From Xenoacremonium recifei (lineage: Eukaryota > Ascomycota > Sordariomycetes > Hypocreales > Nectriaceae): DNA of 64,000 nucleotides. Position numbers and translations under genes: made by a program. Of the stretch, positions 20,055 through 30,876 are shown in pieces; position 1 is the first letter of the stretch; each line of letters begins with the position of its first letter. The DNA lies in contig WOFQ01000068.1 of NCBI GenBank assembly GCA_012184525.1, forward strand, positions 1 through 64,000. The letters are read 5' to 3'. The notes under the pieces are model-generated. The model had not been told where the DNA came from, searched no databases, and saw only the letters and a program-made list of their open reading frames with translations.

Positions 20055-21125
20055 CTACTCAGAGGGCTCTTGTCTCAACCTGAATGCATATTTCACATTT
20101 CCGATAACCACTCCAGCCGTGTTGAGACGTACAAGACCCCGAAACCTTGACAACTTCTTTCTCATGTCAGGGGGTCCGATCTGCAACTGCTCGAGAACTT
20201 CTGATACGGCAGCATAGAGAATGTTGAGGTCTCCATCCTCAACCTTTACTGCGATCCCCATTGCCCCAGCTGAACCAAGCCGGCGGGTATCGTCTGAAGC
20301 GCGTATTGCGATCCCGTAGCAGCCATCTGCTCCGACCTTCCCAATGAGACGTCCCTCATAGGCCGTAGCAAGTTCGGTACAGAAGCGTCCCTCTCCACCA
20401 ATAAGCTCTGGATACTGGGACATACACCGGTAGATACGAGCCATAAGTCGAGTCCGGTCTGTGCTGTTGGGTTTCGCCTCGGAATCCGCCATGTCCGCTA
20501 TTTTTGCATACAGATGGCTAACGTTGACAAGGGGTAAGGCTGGGGCTGGTAGATTACAGCCGTCGATTCCCCATTTCAACTGATCTAGTCCCAGTCCACT
20601 CAGTTCCCGGAAGACTTTCATCACCTGAACCTGAGTAGGATGATCTGGATTGTGATAGCCCTCGACGGTGCCAAGAAGTTTAGCTCCTGCCAGCATGCCT
20701 GCATGTTTCGCGGAACAGTTGTTGTCTATTCCAGTGGGGGTATAATCCGATTTGATCCAGGTTCGATTCACATCGTCCGATATTGCAGGATGACCGCCAC
20801 ATTGTATATCCGTCTCGCTCGCTCCAACTGTCTTCAAGATTGCACGAGCTCGGGCGACATGCCTTGCTTCACTGCTGTGAGAAGAGCACATCAACGCGAC
20901 ATCGGCATCGCTCAAGTCGTACTGATCGAATCCAGGAATCTCAAAAAGGGCCAGTATTTGGAATGGTTTTGCAGCTGACCTAGCCAGAGTCATCCGCGAA
21001 GGATTGCCAGCAGTAAACAACACTTGGCCTTTTGCATCGGTTACGGCAACATGAACTTGGTGTGTATTCTCAATGATACCGCCTCTATCACTCACAATAC
21101 AATCGGGGAGAGTTGTCTTTGTCAT
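20055..21125 (-). CDS. L-asparaginase, type II family (Rhizobium etli ReAV-like, PF06089)
   Basis: A single-exon gene of 356 residues with ATG at 21125. It is not of the classical bacterial type I/II fold. It matches the separate Asparaginase_II family whose structurally studied member is R. etli ReAV. The landmarks seen are S50-x-x-K53 (SAAK), the CSSHSSE block near 80-86, the metal-site motif C-S-A-K-H (about 137-141), a second Cys in GIDGCNLPA, and GKVGADGC with the late Lys. These correspond to the Ser-Lys tandems and the Zn site (Cys, Lys, Cys) described for ReAV. The expected reaction is asparagine to aspartate plus ammonia. No signal peptide is visible, so it is probably intracellular. 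Regulation cannot be seen from sequence. Confidence 0.87.
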   Translation of the reverse strand: MTKTTLPDCIVSDRGGIIENTHQVHVAVTDAKGQVLFTAGNPSRMTLARSAAKPFQILALFEIPGFDQYDLSDADVALMCSSHSSEARHVARARAILKTVGASETDIQCGGHPAISDDVNRTWIKSDYTPTGIDNNCSAKHAGMLAGAKLLGTVEGYHNPDHPTQVQVMKVFRELSGLGLDQLKWGIDGCNLPAPALPLVNVSHLYAKIADMADSEAKPNSTDRTRLMARIYRCMSQYPELIGGEGRFCTELATAYEGRLIGKVGADGCYGIAIRASDDTRRLGSAGAMGIAVKVEDGDLNILYAAVSEVLEQLQIGPPDMRKKLSRFRGLVRLNTAGVVIGNVKYAFRLRQEPSE

Positions 21126-22260
21126 CCCGAGGGCCAGTCGCTCCGGTATGAGAGCTAAGCCGGGTGATTTGTAGGACGGGACGGTTCTAACGGTACTTAT
21201 GATAGTCGCAAGTTGATGGATTTCATATTAAATCGCAATTCGAGGACAGGGAGACCGAAGGATCTGCCCTAGCGTGCTTAAAGAAGGTATGAGTCTTCAC
21301 GGCATGTGGATGGTGGAGATCAACGATCCGCCCCATCCCAAGGGCGCAGACCTGGCGCCAAATGAGGAAATTTTTGGAGTTTGATTCGACACATGTGGAT
21401 GTTTCTGGCTGACATCCATATTTGGAACCTCCCAAATGTCCTATTAGAAGTTTTCATGCAAAGGTCGTGCTTTGAGACGTATTGGTCGAAAAACTTCTCA
21501 TTGCACTGAGTTTTGATCACGTTGAAGGGCGCAGGCATATGTCATCGATTGCTCAAACAGAAAAAACTTTCGGCCGTTCAAAACTCGCACGGTTAGTACC
21601 ACTTAAGTTTCTACTTCTGGATAAGAAGCTTGTCGGGTCTCTTATGCGACATTGAGATACGAAATTTGCTTAAGAAGCCGTATGAGATAGAGGAGAAGAT
21701 GCTTGTTTGGAATGACAAGAGTTCATGGTTCAACTTAACAAGCAGTCAGGAATTTATCACTTGATAGACTCTCCATAGTACAGCGTACAATGACGACTCT
21801 CGATATTATACTGCCTTGCATCATCAGCACTATGTGGGATAAATCAGGAATTTGTTCGGACTTACGAAGTACCCCAGTATTTATCTTCTCAAAGTTAGTG
21901 TAGGGTAGGTCAGTTGATTTGCTGATTCCCAAGTGTCCGGCTTCCATCATAGAACCGTAATTGCGGTAATAAATACGGTTTCCGAAAGAAGTCCTTATTT
22001 CTGAGGATATTTTACATGTCTCTACTTTCAGCTTTATTTGCATAGAATCAGGTAGTTTGCACACTAATGCACCCAAGAATTCACATGATAAGGCGTGGAA
22101 TATACGCAACAATTTCTTTAGGAAAGGAGGAAACACGTTTATTTATGATCAAAAACTACTTGCTAACACCAAAAATTGCACAGGATTGGCCGAGTCCGTG
22201 AGCAAGTCCGAAACTAAGGTCAAGGTCCTCGAAAACTTCAACCGTGCGTGTTGAAATCCC
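21126..22260. other. 1.1-kb intergenic region
   Basis: It holds the promoter of the asparaginase gene and the 3' flank of the GFA-family gene. A 133-codon minus-strand frame (21735-22136) starts with GTG and has no recognisable domain. It is probably chance. Confidence 0.5.
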
Positions 22261-22852
22261 CTACAGATGCTCCACGGGCTTGAAAGCACTCCCCTCGACC
22301 TGCTTTATCCCATCGACACCAGTGAACCAGTTGACACGAGTTCCAATAAATTGCTCGATTTGGGGTCGCAACTTGGTCTCGTGCAAGTTAAAGTCATCCA
22401 CAGTTCCAATGCGCAGAATGCTCATGCCGGGAAACTTGGAGCCAACGCGATACATGAGAGTACCGCAGTTGGAACAGAAGTGGTTGGTCATAACGCCACC
22501 AGAGCCAATCGTCTTAGACTGACTGAAGGTCTTGAGCTTATCCTGACCGCGGAGATGCTTCAGGTGCGTGTCCAGAACGGTGAAATTGGAGGCAAACATG
22601 GAGGCGGTGATCTTGCGGCAGTCGCTGCAGTTGCAAACAAAAGTGTTTACAAGACCGGGACCCTCAACAGGCTGGGTAAAAGAGTTAGTTAACGCTGTAT
22701 TCAACTTAAACTGCGTGATGAATACTTACAAAGGCAAGCTGGACGGTACCGCAAAAGCAAGTCGCAGTGGCTTCATCAGCCTTCGAGTATCCATCTTGGG
22801 CTAAACCGGCGAGAGGGAAGAAAGACTGAGTGTTGTTGTTTGAGGCAGCCAT
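22261..22852 (-). CDS. GFA / CENP-V family zinc-binding protein (Mss4-like fold)
   Basis: Two exons (22730-22852 and 22261-22671) with a 58-bp phase-0 intron give 177 residues. The start is the ATG of MAASNNN. Zinc-ligand cysteines are seen as C32-x-C34, then C54-N-C56-S-D-C59 and a later F-C-S-N-C-G pair, the pattern of the glutathione-dependent formaldehyde-activating family. Founding members bind glutathione-formaldehyde adducts, but many fungal homologs have no demonstrated activity, so a role in formaldehyde detoxification is only a family-level suggestion. The GSGGVMTNHFCSNCGT block is well conserved. It is divergent from the old yellow enzyme gene across 663 bp; shared stress regulation is possible but not shown. 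Confidence 0.85.
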
Positions 22853-23515
22853 TGTAGTTGTAGAGGTTATAAATAGTTTACTGAAGTGCAAGAATATTGA
22901 GACGTTGTGGAGTCGTCGAGCTTTCGAGTTGTTGAGTAGATGATAATATGTTCTTGTGGGAGATCAGATGGAAGTGTACTGAACTGTTGTTGTCTGGATT
23001 GACTTGATGATATTTCCAAAACTTCGAGGACATATGGTTCCCTTTATAATTATGTTGACTATGATGCTATCTCAAGCATCCTTCGCGATCTACAGCCATG
23101 TAAATCAGCATGACGTTGCGCGGAATTAAGACGGAGTTTCGGGCCAAGTATGTGCAGGACTCCCCTCATCAAGTACGGAGTTTCGGTGAAAAGACGCGAG
23201 GAAAATGCTGACTCAACACGGAGTCTCGGAGCGGAGTTCTGGAGTTGCTTGCTAATAATCCAGCCCAAAACACACCATGATTAATTGCGACATGATTTTT
23301 CACGGTTGGGAGAAAGTCAAATTGCCCGTGGTTATAAAAGACCAACGCCTGCTTTGGCTCTCTAGCGTTTTGCATTCAAAAATCGTCAAGACATCGCATC
23401 TCATAGACATACAAGTTGTTTGCTTGGGTTCTTTCACCATCATCAGCGTCCTGCCTCATTGAGCCTTAGCACGAATCCTTTCAAACACTTTATTGCTTAA
23501 TTCCCCTCCACAACC
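22853..23515. other. divergent promoter region, GFA gene / old yellow enzyme
   Basis: Both genes start outward from here. Short C-rich leaders precede both start codons and a TATA element is listed separately. No additional gene is seen. Confidence 0.55.
23333..23340 (+). promoter_or_regulatory. TATA box (TATAAAAG)
   Basis: A consensus-like TATA element about 175 bases upstream of the old yellow enzyme ATG, followed by a pyrimidine-rich leader. The position is compatible with the core promoter. Confidence 0.5.
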
Positions 23516-24727
23516 ATGAGCTCTTACACCGTTCCCCCCTCTGAAACCCGGCTTTTCAAGCCTCTCAAAGTCGGGAATTTCACACTTCAGCATCGCCTTG
23601 TCTTCCCGCCCTTGACTCGGATGCGGAACAATGGCGAAGAACATGTCGCCAATGCCGGCATGGCAAAATACTACGCCGATCGGGCTTCTGCCCCTGGCAC
23701 CCTCATCATCTCTGAAGCCACTGCTGTAGCGCACACGGAAGAGGGCAACCCGGGCGCGCCTGGTTTCGTCAGCGAGGAGCAGTCCGAAGCTTGGGCCAAG
23801 GTCATCAAGGCTGTCCACGACAAGGGCTCTTTTTACTTCCAGCAGATTTGGGGCATGGGTCGCGCCACGAACCCCGAGTACATGGCCAAGCGAGGCTTCC
23901 CCTACCGATCCAGCAGCACTGAGCCAATGGCTGAGGGCGGCGTCGCGCCTCGCGCAATGACTGAAGAGGAGATTTTGGACATGATCCAGTCATTTGTTGA
24001 TACTGCCAAGAGGGCTGTGGCTGCTGGCGCCGACGGAGTCGAGATTCACTCGGCGCATGGCTACCTCCTCGACCAGTTTCTCTCCGACAACGTCAATAAG
24101 CGTACCGACAAATGGGGCGGTTCAATTGAGAACCGAGCTCGTTTGACCCTGGAGGTTGTCAAGGCCGTTGTCGCTGCTGTCGGCGCTGAGAAAGTGGCCA
24201 TCCGCCTCTCACCGTACGCCGTCTTCCAGGGAATCCAGAAGACCGACATCCAGGGCCAGTACACATACCTTATCAACCAGCTGAAGAACATGAACGCCAA
24301 GTTCGCGTATCTGTCGCTTGTTGAGGCCCGTGGAGATCCTGCGACGCTGCTCCTGGACGACGAGTCGCTCCACAAGGGCAAGACGCTTGATTTCATTCTC
24401 GAGGCCTGGGATAACCTCTCTCCTGTTCTCGTCGCCGGAGGGTACGAGCCTATTACCGCAGGCTGGGCTGTAGAGGAGCACTACAAGAAGTGGGACGTCA
24501 TGGTGGCCTTCGGCAGACACTGGATCGCCAACCCCGATCTTGTCTTCCGCATCAAGCATGGCCTCCCGCTAAACAAGTATGACCGCACCACCTTCTACGT
24601 GCCGTCTACCGTGACGGGCTACAACGACTACCCTTTCAGCGAGGAGTACCTCAAGGCGCACCCGTCTACCGATGTTGAAGCCTTGGACGTTTCTGCCACT
24701 GCCACCGAGGTTACTGTCCAGGCCTAA
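23516..24727 (+). CDS. old yellow enzyme family NADPH dehydrogenase / ene-reductase
   Basis: A single exon, 403 residues, with ATG in CAACCATGAG. It is a TIM-barrel FMN enzyme. Recognisable elements are PPLTRMRN with the flavin-modulating Thr34, the QQIW..GR strand at 109-116, the substrate-anion pair at His178 and His181 (HSAH), the proton-donor Tyr183, and the phosphate-binding GGY and AFGRHWIANPDL blocks near the C-terminus. The yeast enzyme has His-x-x-Asn at the anion site; here it is His-x-x-His, as in YqjM-type enzymes. The expected chemistry is NADPH-driven reduction of activated C=C bonds in detoxification or specialised metabolism. It is divergent from the GFA-family gene. Confidence 0.92.
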   Translation: MSSYTVPPSETRLFKPLKVGNFTLQHRLVFPPLTRMRNNGEEHVANAGMAKYYADRASAPGTLIISEATAVAHTEEGNPGAPGFVSEEQSEAWAKVIKAVHDKGSFYFQQIWGMGRATNPEYMAKRGFPYRSSSTEPMAEGGVAPRAMTEEEILDMIQSFVDTAKRAVAAGADGVEIHSAHGYLLDQFLSDNVNKRTDKWGGSIENRARLTLEVVKAVVAAVGAEKVAIRLSPYAVFQGIQKTDIQGQYTYLINQLKNMNAKFAYLSLVEARGDPATLLLDDESLHKGKTLDFILEAWDNLSPVLVAGGYEPITAGWAVEEHYKKWDVMVAFGRHWIANPDLVFRIKHGLPLNKYDRTTFYVPSTVTGYNDYPFSEEYLKAHPSTDVEALDVSATATEVTVQA

Positions 24728-25160
24728 TAATTTGCTTTTTTGACATTGAGCGTTCGTGCTGCATTATGTTATAGAGGGACGAGGACATGACAATAAACGG
24801 TAGAAGACTGTTATAGAAAAGATATTAGACAACGAAATTAGAACCTCATGTTTCATTTTACCCTGTGCAACTAATTCTGATTGAGTGCTCGAAAAGCAGT
24901 TTCTTGACGATGACGTGATTATTAATCGCAGCCGAGGAGGCCAAGCAAAAAGATCTGCCTGGCAAAATCTGACGATGATCGCTAATAATTTCAGCTCCGA
25001 AACTCCGCGTCCCGCATTTCGCCCTCAGCTTGTTTTCGCCTCCGCCACTCCGTGTATCCTCAACTGAACACGCGGTCAAAAGCACTCCAAAAGCTCCGAT
25101 AAAGCGATTCCCCATCCTCGTCCTTGATGAGCACACGCTATTCACTGTTGTGAACCCGAC
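24728..25160. other. intergenic between old yellow enzyme and Zn2Cys6 gene
   Basis: Contains the old yellow enzyme 3' flank (AATAAA-like CAATAAAC near 24790) and the regulator promoter. No gene is seen. Confidence 0.5.
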
Positions 25161-27492
25161 ATGAGCCCACCAGGCGTGGCCGGCTTGTCCCCCGGCGTTG
25201 GAGGAATCTCTTCCGAGACTCCGTTGCCTCGACGCACCCGCAAGCAGGTATCGCGAGCCTGCGACTTGTGTCGCGCGAGGAGGATCAAGTGCGATAGCGA
25301 GCAGCCATGCAAGACATGTCGGCAGAGGAACGCGCAATGCACATACAAGGGTGACGATGAGCCCAGGACGCTGTCAATGGCACTGAGGTGAGTCGTCCTT
25401 CATTGGTGAAATGACCTAAGATGAATCAACGCTGAATGATGTCGCCAGGGAGATTGACAAGCTCAAGCTTCGAATTAAAGAGCTGGAAATTGAGAACTTG
25501 AAGTTGAAAACCAGTAACCCCCAGACAGCAACGATTCCCAGCCCGGACTCGGCAGACTTGGAACAGTCCAGCTTGCGAACTACGGGAGAGTCTCCCACAG
25601 GACTTCCCTCGCCGAGTTCACTCGCATCGAGTCCGAAGCCCCAATGGCAAGGCATCCACGTGGCAACCGCTAGGTCCGAACAGGCTTCGTATTACGGCCC
25701 TGCATCGTCCTTCTACTTCCTCCGACGCATCGGCGGCTTTCTGGGTAAGACCTTGAAGCAGCCTTTGACGGATCGGTCGCTGCAGCCTCGCGGTCCCAGT
25801 ACGAACACCCCATTAGAGACGGGAATCGTAGACGATGGTGAAGAAGCCTCCGCAAGTCCGCTAGCTGGACACGAGAATCGAAGACCACCAGTCCTGTCTC
25901 GCACACAGGAGGAGTCGCTCATCAAGCTATTCTGGGAGGGCTACCATTGCATCTTCCCTGTCGTTGATGAGGTAGAGTTCCGAAAGCATTATGCTTCGCT
26001 ATGGGTGCCTGATCGTCCCTATCGGAAACACTCTGCTTTGGCCGACATCATCCTTGCGTTGTGCCTTCAGTACGGCTATGCCTTCATTCCCCAACACACC
26101 ACACAAGCTTCCTCGGGGCGCCATGGCCCAGGAGACGACGCATCACTTGCTGGAAGGTATTACTTCCTCCGATCCCAGTCGTTGCTCACGGCCAGTCTCG
26201 AGAGCCCAACCATCACAACTGTCCAATGCTACACCTTCATGATTGCCTATCTGTGTTGCGCGTCATTCCACAACATGTGCCACATCTTGGTGGCGCAAGC
26301 CATCCGCACTGCGGAAGTGTTAGGTCTGCATTTGGAGCCTCCGGCAGATTTGCCGCACGGCGAGAGGGAGCTACGGAAGAGGATCTGGTGGGTGCTTTGG
26401 ACCGCTGATGTCCGGACCTCTGCCAAACATGGACGACCAATGGTGGTCGACTGGGATCAGATTGCTGTTACTGCGGCTTCAGATGATCTGGAAGCCGCAT
26501 CTTACCACGGTGCTGCGCTGGGCTCGTATGGCGATGTCACCTGGCTCACCTACGTTCCGGTGATCCAAAACCTTCATAAAGCTATGATCGACATCCACAA
26601 CCCGCTGTACTTCAGATACGGGGAGGTTATCAGCCAGCACGAACTATCATGCATCTACAATGGCCCAGCAGCGCTGGAGTCGTGTGCCAAGTTCCTGGCC
26701 CCCAAACTTATAGCCATGAAGAATTGGGTAGACAGTGTCCCTCGAGGACTGCAGATCCAGCGGCGGAATGGTGGCGTTCCCTTCTCAACGGATCGCTCAC
26801 CTCTCGACATCGAAACTCTTGCACCGGCTTGGCTCCAACGCCAACGCGCCAGTCTTGAGCTGACCTTCCATAACCTGATGGTCAACCTCACACGCCCGTT
26901 CATATCCTTCTACTCGCACCCCGACACGTACACACCGATGGCTGAGCGCCAGGCTACCACTTGTGTCGACCACGCCATTGCGTATACTCTGATCATGCAT
27001 CAAGTTATGACCGAATCGGACACCCTTAGTGGCTGGACTGAATACTTCAGCATCCAATGGAATGTAGCCATTACCATGGTAGGATTTATCCTCGCCTATC
27101 CCATCCACCCCGCAACTCCGCGAACTCGCCATGCTCTGGATAAAGCACTGGTGGTCTTTGACACCTACGGCGTGACTTTTGGCGTGAGCGCCGATGCTGC
27201 CGCCATCATCAGGGATTTAATCGGCAAGGCAGATTTGATCTCTCGACGGTTCGATTATGGCGTCACGTCTGATGTGGCGGTTGACAACTCACTACCTGTT
27301 ATTCCGGGGACGACGCCGAATAATGGCATGAGCGAGGACGATCTGGCATGGCTGGACCCGAGTCGGCAGGTTGATCAGTATCAACTTAACCAGTTGATGG
27401 ATTGGGCTGCGTCTGTTGACTCGTTCAACAACTTCGACAGGTTCTTTGATGCGAATAATCCGGTAGACCCGTGGGCGTTCGAGACCTCGTAG
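25161..27492 (+). CDS. Zn2Cys6 transcription factor with fungal MHR domain (756 aa)
   Basis: Exons 25161-25387 and 25449-27492; the 61-bp intron (GTGAGT ... GCCAG) interrupts an Arg codon. The zinc cluster has Cys at 34, 37, 44, 50, 53 and 60 (spacing 2-6-5-2-6), followed by a heptad-like coiled-coil segment of alternating I/L and K/E just after the intron, a likely dimerisation helix. A Ser/Pro-rich linker leads to the fungal-specific transcription factor domain, marked by the KLFWEGYHCIFPVVDE entry block and the RKRIWWVLWTADV helix. The C-terminus is acidic with a WLDPSR motif and may activate transcription. Targets are unknown; the neighbours (old yellow enzyme, secreted propeller protein) are candidates only. 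Confidence 0.88.
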
Positions 27493-28579
27493 GATAAGTG
27501 ATTGGATGCACAGCCTCAATAAAGGATTTTCAGGTCACACTGAACGGAGTTAGTATATCATCGAAATGTGCTATAACCAGTGCTATAACCGTAGAGCTGC
27601 GGAAGTCGGGGTTTCTAAACATCACATCTGAGATTCTCCAACAGGGAGATTGTCTACTTTTCGGTGTCTTTCCAAACTGTCGAAAGATCTATAACACTTG
27701 AAAATAAGGCAAACTTCCTCCATTTCTGAGAGCCCAAGCCTACTCTGTCTCTGACTCGGTCTGAGAGACGTGCTAGTCGGCGATGAGGCGGAGATAGGAG
27801 AAAGGGGGGTTTCAACTGTTCAATAGGAAGCGAGTTAGCCGAGTTAGCCCAATTTAGCCGACCGATCAAAGGTCCCAGCCATATCAAGCCCCTCAATGAC
27901 CACATCAGGGAGCTATGATCCAGTCTTCAAGCTTGCAAATAAGAATCTTGCGTCAATTACCTCTTTACCGAGCCCACTTACCCAGGGACTTGCTTGTTTC
28001 GGGACCTAAAGCCGGTAAGCAATCTATGCCGTATAAATTGAGATACTACCTCATCCCCTTGGCCCTTGACTCGATCGAATCCTGCACGGCTGGGCCGCTG
28101 CGCCGAGCTGCGGCCCGTCACATACGTCGGGCATTACGAATCATGCAGGAACTATACGTCAATGTCACATAGGCTATGGACCTTGAACTCTAGGTTGTAT
28201 GAATGGAACAGCAGTGGAACCCCCTCGGTACAGGCGCGTCCATGCTTCCCTACTAGCTCGTGGCAGAACAGATCCATCTCTCTATACCCATCTGATAGCG
28301 AATCTGGACGATCACGACCCTTCTGTGGATGCGAACACACAAAATCCGGTTGATTCTTCGGACGAAATAGCGAAAGGATGCATATGTTGAAACGCTCCGA
28401 GACCCCTGAGTGCCGTAGTACTCGGAACACTCCCATTTTAGCCTGATCGCCAAGGCTGATTGTTAATGGTCTTGTTATTGTTGCCTGTATCCTCCACCGG
28501 TCTACAACTGATATAATGGAACCTGTGCTCCTTCTCAGCTCTGTTCCGTTCGAGCAGGATCGGTAGCAAACTCTCCAAG
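27493..28579. other. 1.1-kb intergenic region
   Basis: Follows the Zn2Cys6 gene and precedes the secreted propeller gene. Only short frames without family resemblance are present. Confidence 0.5.
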
Positions 28580-30619
28580 ATGCGTGTCCCTCTAGCTCTT
28601 GTCTTTGGCCTGGCCGCTGGCCATGCCTTCGCCGGTTGTCCCTACTCTGGCACCGGTGGAAGCCCTCGCGAGTGTCCCTACGCGAAGAAGGCTCGAGATG
28701 TGCAAGACAGTCCGAACACTCCAGCAGTGGTGAAACGCGTGGCTCCCGCGGCAGACAAGCTCGGAGTCATGTACATGAACCGCATCGGGCCGTCGGGATC
28801 ACAGCTATGGATCTCTAATGCCGATGGCAGTGACGCAACTCAGCTCATGAGCAACCAATCCAATGCGTTTGATTACCACGCCAGCTGGTCTCCTGATGGA
28901 GAGTGGATTGTCTTCACCAGCGAACGGAGGGCTGATGGCCAATCCGATTTGTACCGGGTGAAGCCAGACTCTACCGGGCTTGAGAAGCTGGTATCAACCG
29001 ACTCTTTTGAGGACATTGGTAGTCTATCTCCAGATGGTACGAAGCTTGCCTACATCTCCACGGCTATCAACTACACAACCAACGTCTTCGTCAAGGACCT
29101 CTCGACAGGAGCTATTCTCAACGTGACGGGCAGTGACGAGACAGTGCAAAGTTTCGTCGGCCCTCACAGCTTCTATCGTCCCTCTTGGTCACCAGATGGC
29201 AAGTGGTTGGCTTTCAGCTCAGATGCTGGCACCGAATGGACCGGCCACAGCAATGGCACCGGATGGGAGCACACACAAACTCTCGCCCTCTATGTGGTAC
29301 GCCCAGACGGCAGCGATTTTCGAAAGGTCATTGGGGAGACTGGATACTGTCTTGGTACTCCTAACTGGTCTCCCGACGGAAAGCGCCTGGTTTACTACAA
29401 CATGACGAGGGAGAACACCTACAATTCCCACGGGACCAGTGACCAGCAACTGGCCGTTGCTTCGCAGATCTTCAGCGTCGACGTCGCTACTGGCGCAGAC
29501 GTCGTTCAACACACGTTCGATGACTCCCTAAAGGTTTCGGGCCATTACATCGGCAAGAACAGCAGCAACATTGCGTACCTTGTCAAAGCCGGTACCGATG
29601 AAGGTATCAACTACATCACCACAGACAGCACCCACCAGTACATCAATGGCACTGTTCGAAACCCGTCATGGTCGCCCGATGGTACCAAGGTTGTTTACGA
29701 AGTGTACGCATGGGAGCAGCGCCAAGCTGAGAAGTCTCTTTTCAGCTGGGACAGCGAATGGGAGTATCGCTTCATGGACGTCTTCCCGCAGTTCCACGTC
29801 CCAACGAAGCGCTTGGCTACAACGGAGAAGCAGCTCGGAAACTCTTCTTCTTCTATTGTACTCACCGACGCGGACTACAGCGACCTTGTTCGAGCATTCG
29901 ATGTATACGATCTTAACAGCACTGCCGCCGAGACCGCCATGTATGCTGCTGGTCTTGCTGGTGCTTTCCAGCCAACGTGGTCACCAGATGGTTCGCAACT
30001 AGCCGTTGGTTACGGCACATGGTTCTTTGATCGTGTTCTCTATCCCGGTACTCTGTACCTCTTCAACGCAAATGACACCGGCAAGTACAAGAACTTGACG
30101 GATGGCAGTCTCAACGCTGGATTCCCATCTTTCTCTCCCGACGGCACGAAGCTGGTTTACCGACTCTGGGACTGGGAGAACGGACCCCTTGGACTATGGC
30201 TCATGGATCTCGCAACACTTGAGACTACTCGCCTGACATGGGGTTGGGACAACACCCCCGGATGGTCTCCTGACGGCGAGCTCATTGTCTTCACGCGTCA
30301 GACGAACTGGACTTCCGGACCCAGCTGGGAGGCTGACAGGTTTGATGTCTGCACCATCAAGCCTGATGGCTCAGACCTTCAAGTTCTTACCGAGTCGGAG
30401 GCCAACGATGCACATGCTGTCTGGTCTGCCGATGGTCGAATCATGTACAACAGTGGCATGTACGGATTCCGGGACGAGAGCGCTTTGTATGACAACACCT
30501 TCCAGCCTTACGGCCAGATTGTCGTTATGAATGCCGATGGGTCAAACAAGACGATGATGACGGATAGCATGTGGGAGGACTCCATGCCCATGTATGTCTG
30601 GAGATCGGGCTTTGAATGA
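28580..30619 (+). CDS. secreted TolB/PD40-type beta-propeller protein (679 aa)
   Basis: A single exon. The N-terminus is a signal peptide (MRVPLALVFGLAAGHAFA, cleavage expected near residue 18-19), followed by a Cys-containing propeptide-like stretch with a possible KR site near residue 52-53. The mature part has nine copies of a W/F-S-x-DG repeat (such as SWSPDGEW, NWSPDGKR, GWSPDGEL, VWSADGR), the hallmark of PD40/WD40-like blades seen in TolB and peptidase N-terminal propellers. No catalytic hydrolase domain follows. Many N-x-S/T sequons support secretion and N-glycosylation. It may act extracellularly in ligand or wall binding; function is unknown. The fold is common in bacterial secreted proteins. 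Confidence 0.85.
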   Translation: MRVPLALVFGLAAGHAFAGCPYSGTGGSPRECPYAKKARDVQDSPNTPAVVKRVAPAADKLGVMYMNRIGPSGSQLWISNADGSDATQLMSNQSNAFDYHASWSPDGEWIVFTSERRADGQSDLYRVKPDSTGLEKLVSTDSFEDIGSLSPDGTKLAYISTAINYTTNVFVKDLSTGAILNVTGSDETVQSFVGPHSFYRPSWSPDGKWLAFSSDAGTEWTGHSNGTGWEHTQTLALYVVRPDGSDFRKVIGETGYCLGTPNWSPDGKRLVYYNMTRENTYNSHGTSDQQLAVASQIFSVDVATGADVVQHTFDDSLKVSGHYIGKNSSNIAYLVKAGTDEGINYITTDSTHQYINGTVRNPSWSPDGTKVVYEVYAWEQRQAEKSLFSWDSEWEYRFMDVFPQFHVPTKRLATTEKQLGNSSSSIVLTDADYSDLVRAFDVYDLNSTAAETAMYAAGLAGAFQPTWSPDGSQLAVGYGTWFFDRVLYPGTLYLFNANDTGKYKNLTDGSLNAGFPSFSPDGTKLVYRLWDWENGPLGLWLMDLATLETTRLTWGWDNTPGWSPDGELIVFTRQTNWTSGPSWEADRFDVCTIKPDGSDLQVLTESEANDAHAVWSADGRIMYNSGMYGFRDESALYDNTFQPYGQIVVMNADGSNKTMMTDSMWEDSMPMYVWRSGFE

Positions 30620-30876
30620 AGTTGTTCTAGCAAACGATGGGGAAATTTTCTTGTAAATAGCATTGAGAGGCCCACACACTTCAGCTGCGAAAAAGATATA
30701 ATAAGTAGCTCGTTTATTGAAAAGAGACAGGTATTGAATGTCTTGAGAGGTGTTATTCCCAATCCCAGACCGATTCAGAAACGCTAGCGAATCATCGATA
30801 GCTTGATCTAGTAAATCCATGACCAATATGGCGAAAGTTACTGGTGGTAGGATGGAAACACTGTGACAGCTCTCTC

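Noticed and set aside
21735..22136. 133-codon minus-strand frame
   Set aside because: GTG-only start, no domain, AT-rich intergenic context.
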